Program-made: the position numbers and the translations under genes | Notes under the pieces: generated by a model | Seen by the model: only the letters and a program-made list of their open reading frames with translations | Databases searched by the model: none | What the model was told of the DNA's origin: nothing | Assembly (NCBI RefSeq): GCF_000422465.1 | Contig: NZ_KE383842.1 | Span: forward strand, 1,075,845 to 1,139,844 | Length of the DNA stretch: 64,000 nt | Origin: Paenibacillus harenae DSM 16969 | Lineage (GTDB): Bacteria; Bacillota; Bacilli; Paenibacillales; Paenibacillaceae | Reading direction: 5' to 3' | In this document: piece after piece, positions 32,856-41,705 of the stretch | Numbering within the stretch: the first letter of the stretch is position 1 | Layout: each line of letters starts with the position of its first letter

Positions 32856-34412
32856 ATGAGTATTTTAAACGTAGAACGATTAAGCCACGGCTTCGGCGAC
32901 CGCGCGATTTTCAACGACGTATCCTTCCGTCTGCTTAAGGGCGAGCATATCGGATTGATCGGCGCGAACGGCGAAGGGAAGTCAACCTTCATGAATATCA
33001 TTACGGGCAAGCTTCAGCCGGACGACGGCAAGGTGGAGTGGTCCAAACGGATGCGCGTCGGCTATCTCGATCAGCATGCGGTGCTGAACAAAGGGATGAC
33101 CATTCGCGATGTCCTGAAGGGAGCCTTCCAGTACCTGTTCGACATGGAGCGGGAAATGAATGACATGTATGCCCGGATGGGCGACGTCACGCCGGAGGAG
33201 CTGGAACAGCTGCTCGAGGATGTCGGAACGATCCAGGACACGCTCACGAATCAGGACTTCTACCTGATCGATGCCAAGATCGAAGAAACCGCCCGCGGCC
33301 TGGGGCTTACCGATATCGGTTTGGATAAGGACGTAAATGATCTAAGCGGCGGGCAGCGTACGAAGGTTCTATTAGCGAAGCTGCTCCTCGAGAAGCCGGA
33401 TATTTTACTCCTTGACGAGCCGACGAACTATCTCGATGAGCAGCATATCGAATGGTTGAGGCGTTACCTGCAGGAATACGAGAATGCGTTCATTCTGATC
33501 TCGCACGATATTCCGTTTCTGAACAGCGTCATTAACCTGATTTATCATATGGAAAACCAGGAATTAACCCGCTATGTAGGGGATTACGAGCATTTCCAGC
33601 AGGTCTACGAGATGAAGAAGCAGCAGCTGGAATCTGCCTTTAAGCGTCAACAGCAAGAGATTTCCGAACTGAAGGATTTCGTTGCCCGGAACAAAGCGAG
33701 TGTCGCGACGCGCAATATGGCGATGTCCAGACAGAAGAAGCTCGACAAGATGGAAGTCATCGAGCTGGCGAAGGAGAAGCCGAAGCCGCAATTTAATTTC
33801 AGGGATGCAAGGGCTTCGGGCAAGCTGATCTTCGAGACGAAGGAGCTCGTCATCGGCTACGACAGCCCTCTGTCCAAAGCGCTTGATCTCCGAATGGAAC
33901 GCGGTCAGAAGATCGCGCTCGTCGGCGCGAACGGCATCGGGAAAACGACGCTGCTGCGCAGCATTCTTGGCGAGATTCAGCCGCTTGCCGGTTCCGTTCA
34001 ACGCGGGGAGAACCTGAACATCGGTTACTTCGAGCAGGAAATGAAGGATGCGAACTATAATACTTGCATCGAGGAGATATGGAATGAATTCCCGTCCTAT
34101 TCCCAGTTCGAGGTACGCGCGGCGCTGGCCAAATGCGGTCTCACGACAAAGCATATCGAGAGCAAAATTGCCGTGCTCAGCGGCGGCGAGAAAGCAAAGG
34201 TGCGCCTCTGCAAGCTGATCAACCGCGAAACGAATCTGCTCGTGCTCGATGAGCCGACGAATCACTTGGACGTCGATGCGAAGGATGAGCTGAAGCGCGC
34301 GCTCAAGGCTTACAAAGGCAGCATCCTGCTTATTTCCCACGAACCGGAGTTTTACCGCGACGTCGTTACGGAAACATGGAATTGCGAATCCTGGACGACG
34401 AAGGTGTTTTAA
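32856..34412 (+). CDS. ABC-F family ATPase
   Basis: About 518 residues with two ATP-binding cassettes and no membrane domain. Walker A motifs are GANGEGKST and GANGIGKTT, the signatures NDLSGGQRTKV and AVLSGGEKAKV, and both Walker B motifs are followed by DEPTN. A linker of about 80 residues joins the cassettes, rich in Lys/Gln (KRQQQEISELKDF), as in ABC-F proteins that act on the ribosome. It could be a translation factor or antibiotic-protection protein; the family does not distinguish these. The start follows AAAAGGTG; the longer frame from 32793 lies over the promoter. Confidence 0.9.
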   Translation: MSILNVERLSHGFGDRAIFNDVSFRLLKGEHIGLIGANGEGKSTFMNIITGKLQPDDGKVEWSKRMRVGYLDQHAVLNKGMTIRDVLKGAFQYLFDMEREMNDMYARMGDVTPEELEQLLEDVGTIQDTLTNQDFYLIDAKIEETARGLGLTDIGLDKDVNDLSGGQRTKVLLAKLLLEKPDILLLDEPTNYLDEQHIEWLRRYLQEYENAFILISHDIPFLNSVINLIYHMENQELTRYVGDYEHFQQVYEMKKQQLESAFKRQQQEISELKDFVARNKASVATRNMAMSRQKKLDKMEVIELAKEKPKPQFNFRDARASGKLIFETKELVIGYDSPLSKALDLRMERGQKIALVGANGIGKTTLLRSILGEIQPLAGSVQRGENLNIGYFEQEMKDANYNTCIEEIWNEFPSYSQFEVRAALAKCGLTTKHIESKIAVLSGGEKAKVRLCKLINRETNLLVLDEPTNHLDVDAKDELKRALKAYKGSILLISHEPEFYRDVVTETWNCESWTTKVF

Positions 34413-34428
34413 GAAGGAAGCTGATAGA

Positions 34429-34466
34429 AACGATCTAATCCTGAGGGTTAGGTCGTTTTTTTTTTG
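34429..34466 (+). terminator. Terminator after the ABC-F gene
   Basis: AACGATCTAA / TTAGGTCGTT, with one G-T pair, then a run of T. Confidence 0.8.
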
Positions 34467-34486
34467 CCGCTTGGAGCAGCTGAACC

Positions 34487-34762
34487 GTGCAGCGTATAAA
34501 CATATTGATCATAGGAAAAGTTCAATTTGTTACACTCGTTCAAGCGGCGGTGGACGGTTCACGGCAGGCGATGAAGGACGTCAATCGAAAGAGCGGCACG
34601 CCGCTTGAGCGTATTCGAATGTTGGCATTAGACATACTTGATCAAGGAGGTGCGCCATTCTTTCAGCTCATGCACCAAGCCCGTACCTTGGACGGCGTGC
34701 CTGATCTGGCGAAGGAGCTCATCAACCGATATGACATGGATCAAGCTTCAACCGCGTTATAA
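34487..34762 (+). pseudogene. TetR-family regulator remnant (ligand-domain fragment)
   Basis: 91 codons. From about residue 13 the product reads like the middle of a TetR-family protein: FVTLVQAAVDGSRQAM resembles the segment just after the DNA-binding domain, then GTPLERIRMLALDIL and PFFQLMHQARTLDGVPD. The helix-turn-helix is absent and the C-terminal half of the ligand domain is cut off after RYDMDQ. No ribosome binding site precedes the ATG. Reads as a fragment left by deletion on both sides. Confidence 0.6.
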
Positions 34763-34864
34763 TAGCCGGTTTGCTTGTCCAAAACAGCAATCGAGAAGAA
34801 GTTTCCACCTATTAAACATGCTATAATTTGGTTGTTTCAAAATATAACGTTGAGGTGATCGATC

Positions 34865-35281
34865 ATGGCATTCACGGCAAAACAAATTTATGTCAATTTA
34901 CCGGTTAAGGATTTAAATAAATCCATCGAATTTTATTCGAAAATCGGCTTTGAGTTTAATCCGCAATTCACCGATGAGAACGCGACATGCATGGTAGTCG
35001 GCGACAATATTTTTGTTATGCTGCTCGTTGAACCGTTTTTCCAAACGTTTATCAAGAAAGAAATAGCGGACGCGACAAGAAGCGCCGAGGTGATCGTGTC
35101 CATCTCCGCCGAAAGCAAGGAGCAGGTCGACGAGGTAGTCAGTAAGGCGCTTGCCGCGGGCGGAAAGCCGTCGAACGAAACTTCCGATCAGGGCTTCATG
35201 TATACAGGCAGCTTCCAGGACACCGACGGCCATCTGTGGGAAATCATATATATGGATCAAAGCGCGGTCGAGCAAGGCTAG
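34865..35281 (+). CDS. VOC-superfamily (glyoxalase-like) protein
   Basis: 138 residues with two beta-alpha-beta-beta-beta units: IYVNLPVKDLNKSIEFYSKI opens the first, and GFMYTGSFQDTDGHLWEIIY closes the second with the usual metal-site DxDGHxWE pattern. Likely a metal-dependent lyase, dioxygenase or resistance-type protein; substrate unknown. GAGGTGATC precedes the ATG. Single gene. Confidence 0.85.
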   Translation: MAFTAKQIYVNLPVKDLNKSIEFYSKIGFEFNPQFTDENATCMVVGDNIFVMLLVEPFFQTFIKKEIADATRSAEVIVSISAESKEQVDEVVSKALAAGGKPSNETSDQGFMYTGSFQDTDGHLWEIIYMDQSAVEQG

Positions 35282-35306
35282 ACGTCTTAATCCTACTTGA
35301 TCAATG

Positions 35307-35344
35307 AAGCCGAACAAGATCACTAAATCTTGTTCGGCTTTTTT
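35307..35344 (+). terminator. Terminator after the VOC gene
   Basis: AAGCCGAACAAGAT / ATCTTGTTCGGCTT, a perfect 14-bp stem, then TTTT. Confidence 0.92.
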
Positions 35345-35598
35345 ATAATAGAGAGGGATCCGGCTCGTATTCGATTGCGGCGTGCCGCTAATCGTTAGCG
35401 ACACATCTGATGACGCTTACCGAGCTGGGCGTCCGAGTGGTCCAATTCATTCGGCGGGATGAGGTATTTCACGATCTGTTCAGAAAAGTGGCAGGTGAAT
35501 AATTTAGGTTCTACAAAAGATAGAACTGCCTCTCTCCATGAAGGTTTGATAAGATCACCATAGATAAAAGCCGCAATCAACCGAAATGAGGTAGCATC
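35345..35598. other. Intergenic region with a possible short coding remnant
   Basis: No gene supported. On the plus strand a frame ending at 35503 reads MTLTELGVRVVQFIRR...VFHDLFRKVAGE, which looks like the tail of a protein but has no ribosome binding site or upstream body. The minus-strand frame at 35395-35580 has nothing to support it. Confidence 0.25.
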
Positions 35599-36486
35599 AT
35601 GAAGAAAAAAATAGTAATCGCCGGGGGAACCGGGTTCATAGGCAGCTTTCTAGCAAAGAAATATCATGCGCTTGATTATGAGGTCATGATCATTTCCAGA
35701 CAAGCTAATCATTTGAGCTGGAATGACCGCGGTCAAATCACAAATGCGCTGGAGCGTGCCGACCTGCTGATTAATTTGGCCGGAAAATCTGTAAACTGCC
35801 GTTACCATCGCAGGAATAAGGAAGAAATCATAACATCAAGAACGGATACGACCGCCATTCTTGGAGAAGCTCTATCGGCTTGCGATAATCCGCCGCCTCT
35901 ATGGATCAATTCCAGCACGGCAACCATCTACAGGCAAGCAGACGACCGCCCGATGACAGAAGCAAGCGGCGATATCGGATCGGGTTTCTCCGTTGACGTA
36001 GCCAAAGCGTGGGAGAACGCCTTCTTCTCCTTCGAATTGCCGAATACGAGGCAGGCTGCGCTGCGAATCGCAATCGCTTTAGGCGGGCATGGAGGGGTAA
36101 TGACGCCATACCGGAATCTGGTCAAATTCGGACTCGGCGGCGTTCAAGGCACGGGGAACCAGAAGTTCAGCTGGATTCATGTGGAGGACCTCTTTCGGAT
36201 CATCCGATTTCTCCAGGAAAGAGAAGACCTTAGCGGCATATTTAACTGCTCGGCGCCAAATCCGGTTACGAATCGCGAGCTGATGCAGAAGCTGCGGACT
36301 ATCATGAACGTAAGGGCCGGCTTACCCGCAGCCGGGTGGATGCTTGAAATTGGCGCCGTACTGCTGCGCACGGAGACCGAATTGATTTTGAAGAGCCGAT
36401 GGGTCATTCCCGAGAGACTAGAGCGCGAAGGCTTTACTTTTGTTTATGAACATTTGGACACAGCTTTACAAGATTTAATCGTCTGA
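35599..36486 (+). CDS. TIGR01777-family NAD(P)-dependent epimerase
   Basis: 295 residues. Rossmann motif GGTGFIGSFLAKKY at the N-terminus, then LINLAGKSVNCRYH, characteristic of TIGR01777 (YfcH/SDR39U1) proteins, and SSTATIYRQADD in place of the usual SDR Tyr motif. A DUF1731-like C-terminal segment appears (SRWVIPERLEREGFTF). Enzymatic role not established for the family. AATGAGGTAG precedes the ATG. Single gene followed by a terminator. Confidence 0.88.
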   Translation: MKKKIVIAGGTGFIGSFLAKKYHALDYEVMIISRQANHLSWNDRGQITNALERADLLINLAGKSVNCRYHRRNKEEIITSRTDTTAILGEALSACDNPPPLWINSSTATIYRQADDRPMTEASGDIGSGFSVDVAKAWENAFFSFELPNTRQAALRIAIALGGHGGVMTPYRNLVKFGLGGVQGTGNQKFSWIHVEDLFRIIRFLQEREDLSGIFNCSAPNPVTNRELMQKLRTIMNVRAGLPAAGWMLEIGAVLLRTETELILKSRWVIPERLEREGFTFVYEHLDTALQDLIV

Positions 36487-36510
36487 CGTAAGAAACTTGC
36501 AAATAACGAA

Positions 36511-36539
36511 AGAAGCTGAGATCGCAGCTTCTTTTTTTT
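36511..36539 (+). terminator. Terminator after the epimerase gene
   Basis: AGAAGCTG / CAGCTTCT followed by T. Confidence 0.85.
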
Positions 36540-36728
36540 GCATTTTACTCTTTGACGGAACATGGAACGATGCCTTTGACAAAAACACGCTGGAGGAACG
36601 GATAGATAAGCAGGATCGATATTTGACGGATAATGTCACTGATGTACAGGAAGACTAGCATCAGTGATTCGGATTGGATAAAATAGGAGATGTTCTTATT
36701 TGCTTTAGATTTGTTGGAGGGGATTTAA

Positions 36729-37238
36729 GTGGCTAGCGATGTCATAATCGATCAATTATCATCTATTAGCGAACATCTTGATGAACTGTCGGAGCTGTTG
36801 ATTCAAGTCGTCGATGACGGGGCGTCGATTGGTTTTATACCGCCGTTAAACCGGTCGGAGGCAGCCGGTTATTGGGAAAAGGTATTGAGCCCCGAGGTAA
36901 TCTTATTCGCGGCTTACATAGACGGTCAAATCGTCGGGAGCGTGCAGCTACAGTTATGCATGAAGCAGAACGGGGATCATCGGGCCGAAATCGCCAAGCT
37001 CATGACACACCCGTCATACCGGCGCAATGGCATCGCACGCGCATTAATGCAGACGGCTGAAGAAAAGGCGAAGCAGGAAGGACGGTCTTTATTGGTTCTG
37101 GATACAAGGGAAGGCGACCCTTCCAATCATCTTTATGCCTCCATGGATTATGTGAAGGCAGGGCAGATCCCGGACTATGCGAAATCCGCAAACGGCGAGC
37201 TTCATGCTACTGTAATTTATTATAAAAAGCAAGAATAA
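36729..37238 (+). CDS. GNAT-family N-acetyltransferase
   Basis: 169 residues from GTG with TTGGAGGGG upstream. The acetyl-CoA binding motif is clear: EIAKLMTHPSYRRNGIARAL, with the R-x-x-G-x-A loop, and a LYASMDYVKAGQIPDYA C-terminal strand. Transfers an acetyl group to an unknown small molecule or protein; beta-lactam-tabtoxin-type relatives have a similar layout. Only about 100 bp separate it from the ArsR gene, which has its own promoter. Confidence 0.88.
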   Translation: MASDVIIDQLSSISEHLDELSELLIQVVDDGASIGFIPPLNRSEAAGYWEKVLSPEVILFAAYIDGQIVGSVQLQLCMKQNGDHRAEIAKLMTHPSYRRNGIARALMQTAEEKAKQEGRSLLVLDTREGDPSNHLYASMDYVKAGQIPDYAKSANGELHATVIYYKKQE

Positions 37239-37249
37239 GGAAAAGTTCC

Positions 37250-37279
37250 TTGACGGGAATATTCCCCGAATGGTACATT
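37250..37279 (+). promoter_or_regulatory. Possible promoter of the ArsR gene
   Basis: TTGACG and TACATT with an 18-bp spacer, 64 bp before the ArsR start. Confidence 0.45.
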
Positions 37280-37343
37280 TTGTTCATCAAACGTTTAGAA
37301 GGGCATCCGTCGCTTGCAAGCAAACAGGATCGGAGGGGTAGAT

Positions 37344-37667
37344 ATGAATACAACAACTTTGAGTGCGCTTGCCGAACCCACCCGTTTGCAAATGGTCGAA
37401 TTGCTTCTTGACGGACCGTTGACCGTAGGGGAAATCGCAGACAGGCTCCATGTGCGGCAGCCGCAGGTTTCCAAACATTTGAAAGTCCTTAATGAAGCCC
37501 AAATCGTCGAAGTGAGGCCGGATGCCAATCGCCGGTTCTACAGGCTGCGGCCTGAGCCTCTTCAAGAAATGGATTCCTGGCTGGACGCGTTTCGCGCCTT
37601 GTGGGAAGACCGTTTCGACCGGCTTGACGATTATTTAAAGGAAATTCAGAAAGATGGAAAGCAATAG
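37344..37667 (+). CDS. ArsR-family winged-helix regulator
   Basis: 107 residues; ATG preceded by GGAGGGGTAG. Winged helix at about residues 10-75: SALAEPTRLQMVELL, then RQPQVSKHLKVLNEA as recognition helix and RRFYRLRPEPL as wing. No Cys-rich metal site is visible, and the YRL wing plus LDAFRALWEDRFDRLDDYL tail resemble ArsR proteins that control an SRPBCC/AHSA1 gene. No such partner follows here. Probably autoregulated. Confidence 0.88.
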   Translation: MNTTTLSALAEPTRLQMVELLLDGPLTVGEIADRLHVRQPQVSKHLKVLNEAQIVEVRPDANRRFYRLRPEPLQEMDSWLDAFRALWEDRFDRLDDYLKEIQKDGKQ

Positions 37668-37726
37668 CTTGACATCGACACACACTCGGAGATACCCGCG
37701 CAAGCCGATCGCCATATTCAGCAACG

Positions 37727-37758
37727 AAAGCTTCTGCTTATGCAGGAGCTTTTTTTTT
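37727..37758 (+). terminator. Terminator after the ArsR gene
   Basis: AAAGCTTCTGC / GCAGGAGCTTT followed by a run of T. Confidence 0.8.
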
Positions 37759-38201
37759 GCCCGAAGATTCGTTCCGGAAGCAATAACCGCGATGGCTTGG
37801 CTCTTACAATCATAGCGAAGCGGTTAGCAGCCATCCGTTGTATGAAATTAAAATATATTGAATATATATTAAAATGAAGGGCTTATCTTTATTAAAACGA
37901 ATAAATGACCACTTCATACAGAAATTTGCCGATTCAAGCTTAAATGCTGCTTTTTAACATGAAAATAAGGAATAAGCTTTGCACTTATAGAGAATAATCC
38001 AGCTCTATTTTGCTAGCACATTTATGATTGCACATATTTTATATGTATGATATATTTAGGCCGATTGTAACAGTTTGGAGGTGAGGATCTTCGGGTTACA
38101 CGGATTCGCGGTTACGCGGTTGGTCATGACGATTTGCCGGAACTCTTTATGAATTGGCGTCAATTGCTTCGAATGACTGAATGAAGTCAGGAGGTTGTCG
38201 G
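37759..38201. other. AT-rich intergenic region upstream of the phytanoyl-CoA dioxygenase-like gene
   Basis: No gene supported. It starts with an AT-rich stretch (37840-38060) and contains a promoter at 38028-38056. In the leader, a GTG at 38082 with TTGGAGG upstream opens a 23-codon frame ending at TGA; it could be a leader peptide, but nothing else supports it. Confidence 0.35.
38028..38056 (+). promoter_or_regulatory. Promoter of the dioxygenase-dehydrogenase operon
   Basis: TTGCAC, 17 bp, TATATT, giving a leader of about 140 nt. Confidence 0.5.
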
Positions 38202-39011
38202 ATGACTGCTGAGCAATACCAAGGATTAAATGCCATTTCCCATCCGGGTGCATTCACAGAGCTTGACCGTTTTATGTTTGAATCGTGGGGTTATCTTATC
38301 ATTCCGAATGTGCTGTCGGCGGACGAGGCGCAAGAATGCCTGGAGGCGGCAAAGCGCCTTCACGGGAAAGCGGGGACAACGGGATGGGCCCAGGTTGGCC
38401 GGGGTTTTGAGACCGAGCAGGCACTGGACAATTTGATTGATCATCCGGCCGTGCTGCCGAAGGTAAGAGCCTTATATGGTGACCGTTTCATCCTTCAATC
38501 CGCCTGGTGTACGAAACAGCCGGCTTTTGGAGGAGTGGGCGGCTGGCATCAAGACGGCTCCGGAGCCTATGATTTCAAGCATCTGGGTTATCCGATTCCG
38601 CTGCTGCAGCTGCGTGCCTCGTATCTGCTCACCGACCAATCCCTGCCGAGGATGGGCAATATGGAAATGATACCGGGCAGCCATCGCTCGCAGGCGCCGC
38701 TTCCGGATGACATTCGGCGCGACAAAAGCGATCTGCCGATCGGACACGTTATTTGCGCGCCGGCCGGTTCCGTATTGCTCTTCCATAACGCCGTATGGCA
38801 CCGCACTTACATGCATGACGGAGATTACGATCGATATACCGCACATTATATATACAGTCCGCCTTGGGTTCGATTCTCCGACCGGTTTGAGAACGACAAG
38901 GACTATTTGATGCGCACCACTCCCGTACGCCGTTATTTGGCGGGGGAATACGAGCGGCCTGACGCGCCGTTCGGCGCCGGATACCCGGCTGTCGTTTTCG
39001 AGGATGAATAG
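38202..39011 (+). CDS. Phytanoyl-CoA dioxygenase (PhyH)-family protein
   Basis: 269 residues. Fe(II)/2-oxoglutarate oxygenase fold: GGWHQDG supplies the first His and the Asp, and AVWHRTYMHDG the distal His; a conserved Arg lies in the following HYIYSPPWVRF strand region. Expected to hydroxylate a small substrate. The ATG at 38202 follows CAGGAGGTTG. It heads an operon with two Gfo/Idh/MocA dehydrogenases, which hints at a sugar- or cyclitol-derived substrate; this is inference. Confidence 0.85.
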   Translation: MTAEQYQGLNAISHPGAFTELDRFMFESWGYLIIPNVLSADEAQECLEAAKRLHGKAGTTGWAQVGRGFETEQALDNLIDHPAVLPKVRALYGDRFILQSAWCTKQPAFGGVGGWHQDGSGAYDFKHLGYPIPLLQLRASYLLTDQSLPRMGNMEMIPGSHRSQAPLPDDIRRDKSDLPIGHVICAPAGSVLLFHNAVWHRTYMHDGDYDRYTAHYIYSPPWVRFSDRFENDKDYLMRTTPVRRYLAGEYERPDAPFGAGYPAVVFEDE

Positions 39012-39061
39012 AACACCCCTTATAGCCAATCTCATTATACCGATATGGAGGGTTATCCCAA

Positions 39062-40060
39062 ATGTTGAATGTCGCGATGATTAGCAAGTGGCATGTTCAT
39101 GCCGACGGGTACGCCAGACACCTGCAATCGCTTGGAAACGTAAACATTACAGCCGTATGGGATGAAATAGCAGACAGGGGCCGCGGCTGGGCGGCTGAGC
39201 TGGGAGCCGACTTCGAAGCCGATCTGGACACGCTGCTCCGCAGAAATGACGTGGATGCCGTCGTGGTCGATGCGCCTACCAGCATGCACGCCGGAGTGAT
39301 GATTGCCGCGGCGCAAGCGGGAAAACATATTTTCACGGAGAAAGCGATGGCGCTTACCGTGGCGGAATGCGAGCAAATAACGGCGGCTGTGCAGCAAGCG
39401 GGCGTCAAGTTTTGCATTTCTTTCCCCGCCCGGACGAGAACGCATCACTTATTCGCCAAGCAGCTGCTGGATGACGGCTTACTCGGAGCCGTCACGCTGC
39501 TGCGCATTCGCAACGGCCATGACGGCGCCTTAAATAACTGGCTGCCTGAGTACTGGTATGACGAGAAGCAAGCAGGCGGCGGAGCGATGATGGATCTTGG
39601 ATGCCATCCGATGTATCTGGCCAGCTGGCTGCTCGGGCAGCCGAAACGGATCACGTCCATGTTTAATTATTTTACAGGCCGGACCGTAGAGGATAATGCG
39701 CAATGCTCCATTGAGTTTGCGAACCATGCAGTCGCGCTGCTGGAAACAAGTCTGGTCACTTATCAGACGCCGCCGGCGTTCGAGCTGTACGGCACGGAGG
39801 GAACGTTGATCATCTCCGGAGACAGCGTCAAATTCACGTCCAGGCATACGAATTCGCCGTTCCAGGGCTGGATTTCTCCCCGCCAGCTTCCGAAGGAGCA
39901 GCCGCTTCCTTTAACGCAATTTGTTGATGGCATTCTGAACGACCAGCCGATGCCTTTCGGGCTGGAGGAAGGCACGAAGCTCACGGAGCTGCTGGAGACG
40001 GCATATATCGCTCATTGCGAGAAAAGAACCGTTGATTTCAAGCAGCCGGGAGGGAAATAA
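39062..40060 (+). CDS. Gfo/Idh/MocA-family oxidoreductase
   Basis: 332 residues. The Rossmann start (MLNVAMISKWHVHADGYARH) lacks the standard GxGxxG and has His residues instead, but the rest fits: DAVVVDAPTSMHA, GKHIFTEKAMALT (catalytic Lys) and a GGGAMMDLGCHPMYL segment. Likely an NAD(P)-dependent dehydrogenase or isomerase acting on a sugar or cyclitol. ATGGAGGG precedes the ATG. Four bases separate it from the next dehydrogenase gene. Confidence 0.87.
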   Translation: MLNVAMISKWHVHADGYARHLQSLGNVNITAVWDEIADRGRGWAAELGADFEADLDTLLRRNDVDAVVVDAPTSMHAGVMIAAAQAGKHIFTEKAMALTVAECEQITAAVQQAGVKFCISFPARTRTHHLFAKQLLDDGLLGAVTLLRIRNGHDGALNNWLPEYWYDEKQAGGGAMMDLGCHPMYLASWLLGQPKRITSMFNYFTGRTVEDNAQCSIEFANHAVALLETSLVTYQTPPAFELYGTEGTLIISGDSVKFTSRHTNSPFQGWISPRQLPKEQPLPLTQFVDGILNDQPMPFGLEEGTKLTELLETAYIAHCEKRTVDFKQPGGK

Positions 40061-40064
40061 GCCG

Positions 40065-41138
40065 ATGCGGACAGTCAAGGTTGGAATTATCGGATGCGGA
40101 ATGATTGCGAACGGCAAACATATGCCAAGCCTGGCGAAGGCAGGGAATGTGGAAATGGTTGCCTTCTGCGATCTCATCGAGGAAAGAGCGCAAGAAGCGG
40201 CCGAGAGATACGGCGTTCCCGATGCGTTGGTTGTTACAGATTACAAGCAGCTGCTCGCCGTGGAAGAAATTGAAGTCGTCCATGTGCTGACGCCGAATGT
40301 TTCCCATGCCGTCATTTCCATTAACGCAATGGAGGCGGGCAAGCATGTCATGTGCGAGAAACCGATGGCTAAGACCGGCGCGGAAGCGAAAGCCATGTAC
40401 GAAGCGCATCTCAAGACCGGGAAGAAGTTGACGGTCGGTTACCAGAACCGGAGCAGAGCGCAGGCGCAGCTGTTAAAAAAGATGATCGAGAACGACGAGC
40501 TCGGCGAGATCTATTTTGCCAAAGCGGTTGCGGTAAGACGGAGAGGCGTTCCCACATGGGGAGAATTCCTCGATAAGGAGAAGCAGGGCGGAGGACCCAT
40601 GATCGACATTGGCACCCATTCGCTCGACCTCATCCTTTGGCTGATGAACAATTATGAACCGGAGAGCGTTGTGGGAAGCGTCTTTCAGAAGTTGAAGGAT
40701 ACGGAAAATGCCGCGAATGAATGGGGTTCTTGGGACCCCAAGCAGTTCGAAGTGGAAGATTCCGCCTTTGGTTATGTGAAGTTCAAGAACGGTGCCGTAG
40801 TTTCGATTGAAACAAGCTGGGCGCTTAATATTGCCAAGCCGGAAGGCTCGTATTTGTGCGGCACCAAGGGCGGAGCCGACTTTAACGGCGGCCTGCGCAT
40901 TAACGGCGAGAGGGACGGCAGCTTATACTTGAATGTCATAGACGTGGACCCGAACGCGCGCGAGCACTTCCGGGGGGAACATATGTCCGATTTCGAGTAT
41001 GAAGCCAAGCAGTGGATCGGCAGTATCGTAAATAACACGGAACCGCTCGTCAAGCCTAAAGAGGCGATGGTGGTATCGGCCATATTGGAGGCCGTTTACA
41101 TATCTGCCGAAACCGGCAAACCCGTATACTTCGATTGA
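40065..41138 (+). CDS. Gfo/Idh/MocA-family oxidoreductase
   Basis: 357 residues. NAD(P)-binding GIIGCGMIANGKHMP near the N-terminus, catalytic GKHVMCEKPMAKT (Lys), and the GGGPMIDIGTHSLDLIL motif with the catalytic Asp/His pair. Canonical compared with its neighbour at 39062. The GGGAGGGAAAT just upstream is its ribosome binding site and lies at the end of the previous gene, so the two are co-translated. Substrate unknown. Confidence 0.9.
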   Translation: MRTVKVGIIGCGMIANGKHMPSLAKAGNVEMVAFCDLIEERAQEAAERYGVPDALVVTDYKQLLAVEEIEVVHVLTPNVSHAVISINAMEAGKHVMCEKPMAKTGAEAKAMYEAHLKTGKKLTVGYQNRSRAQAQLLKKMIENDELGEIYFAKAVAVRRRGVPTWGEFLDKEKQGGGPMIDIGTHSLDLILWLMNNYEPESVVGSVFQKLKDTENAANEWGSWDPKQFEVEDSAFGYVKFKNGAVVSIETSWALNIAKPEGSYLCGTKGGADFNGGLRINGERDGSLYLNVIDVDPNAREHFRGEHMSDFEYEAKQWIGSIVNNTEPLVKPKEAMVVSAILEAVYISAETGKPVYFD

Positions 41139-41171
41139 ATATGCCGCTTGATAAGCATTCGAAAGACAAAG

Positions 41172-41197
41172 AACCTGCAGATATTGCGGGTTTTTTT
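41172..41197 (+). terminator. Terminator of the dioxygenase-dehydrogenase operon
   Basis: AACCTGC / GCGGGTT then a run of T. Confidence 0.75.
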
Positions 41198-41232
41198 GTG
41201 CTTGATATTGCTAATTTGAAATAACATCATAA

Positions 41233-41662
41233 TGCGCGAAGTGGAAATCCTTTACCATCATATTTGCAGCCCAGTTTCATGCGGACGATGAAACTCATAT
41301 TCTTGACGGAGATATTATTGCGTTGGATGATCCATTGGTTCTGCATAACCACGCAAAAAAATCCCTTTTTCCGATTATTTGATCATTGCACCAAGAAGCA
41401 GCTGCAAAAAAGTTTAAGAAAAACTTTACCTTTAACAAACGTTTACTTAAATTGTGTTCCTTATCCTATTAAGGATGAATGATAAGTTAAGGAGTTAACC
41501 CAAGGATTCGAAGTATTGGATCAGACGACGTGGACGATGGATCATCAATCCTATGAAATCGCCTATTATCCCATTTCCAAAAACACGGATATCCGCGTGC
41601 CGGCAAACGGCCGCTATGAGATCTCAGGAAACAATGTGGACGGAGTCATCGTGACTTCATAG
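41233..41662 (+). pseudogene. Decayed coding remnants, family unknown
   Basis: Two protein-like frames on the plus strand without starts or ribosome binding sites. The first (41233-41383) contains FAAQFHADDETHILDGDIIA and stops at TGA. The second (about 41486-41662) contains HQSYEIAYYPISKNTDIRV, then NGRYEISGNNVDGVIVTS and TAG. The texture is that of an extracellular beta-sandwich protein broken by frameshifts. I do not recognise the family, and the link between the two pieces is a guess. Confidence 0.25.
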
Positions 41663-41705
41663 GGCTGATCGGTGAAAATGAGTTTTAGTCAGGAGCGGAG
41701 TGGCA

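Noticed and set aside
35395-35580. Minus-strand 61-codon frame
   Set aside because: No ribosome binding site; it reads over the plus-strand promoter region of the epimerase gene.
36540-36728. Plus-strand frame reading LLFDGTWNDAFDKNTLEER and ending in TAG
   Set aside because: LFDGTWN hints at a DUF2235-type start, but there is no start codon with a binding site and the piece is under 40 codons; not enough to call a remnant.
37344-37667. Arsenic or metal resistance operon
   Set aside because: The ArsR protein lacks visible metal-binding Cys and no efflux or reductase gene follows.
38082-38153. 23-codon GTG frame with TTGGAGG in the dioxygenase leader
   Set aside because: Only the binding site supports it; no hairpin or terminator arrangement suggests attenuation.
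41264-41482. 72-codon open frame between the dehydrogenase operon and vanZ-like gene
   Set aside because: No ribosome binding site and an unnatural composition; a different frame over the same DNA (41233-41383) looks more protein-like, so the region is listed as decayed remnants.
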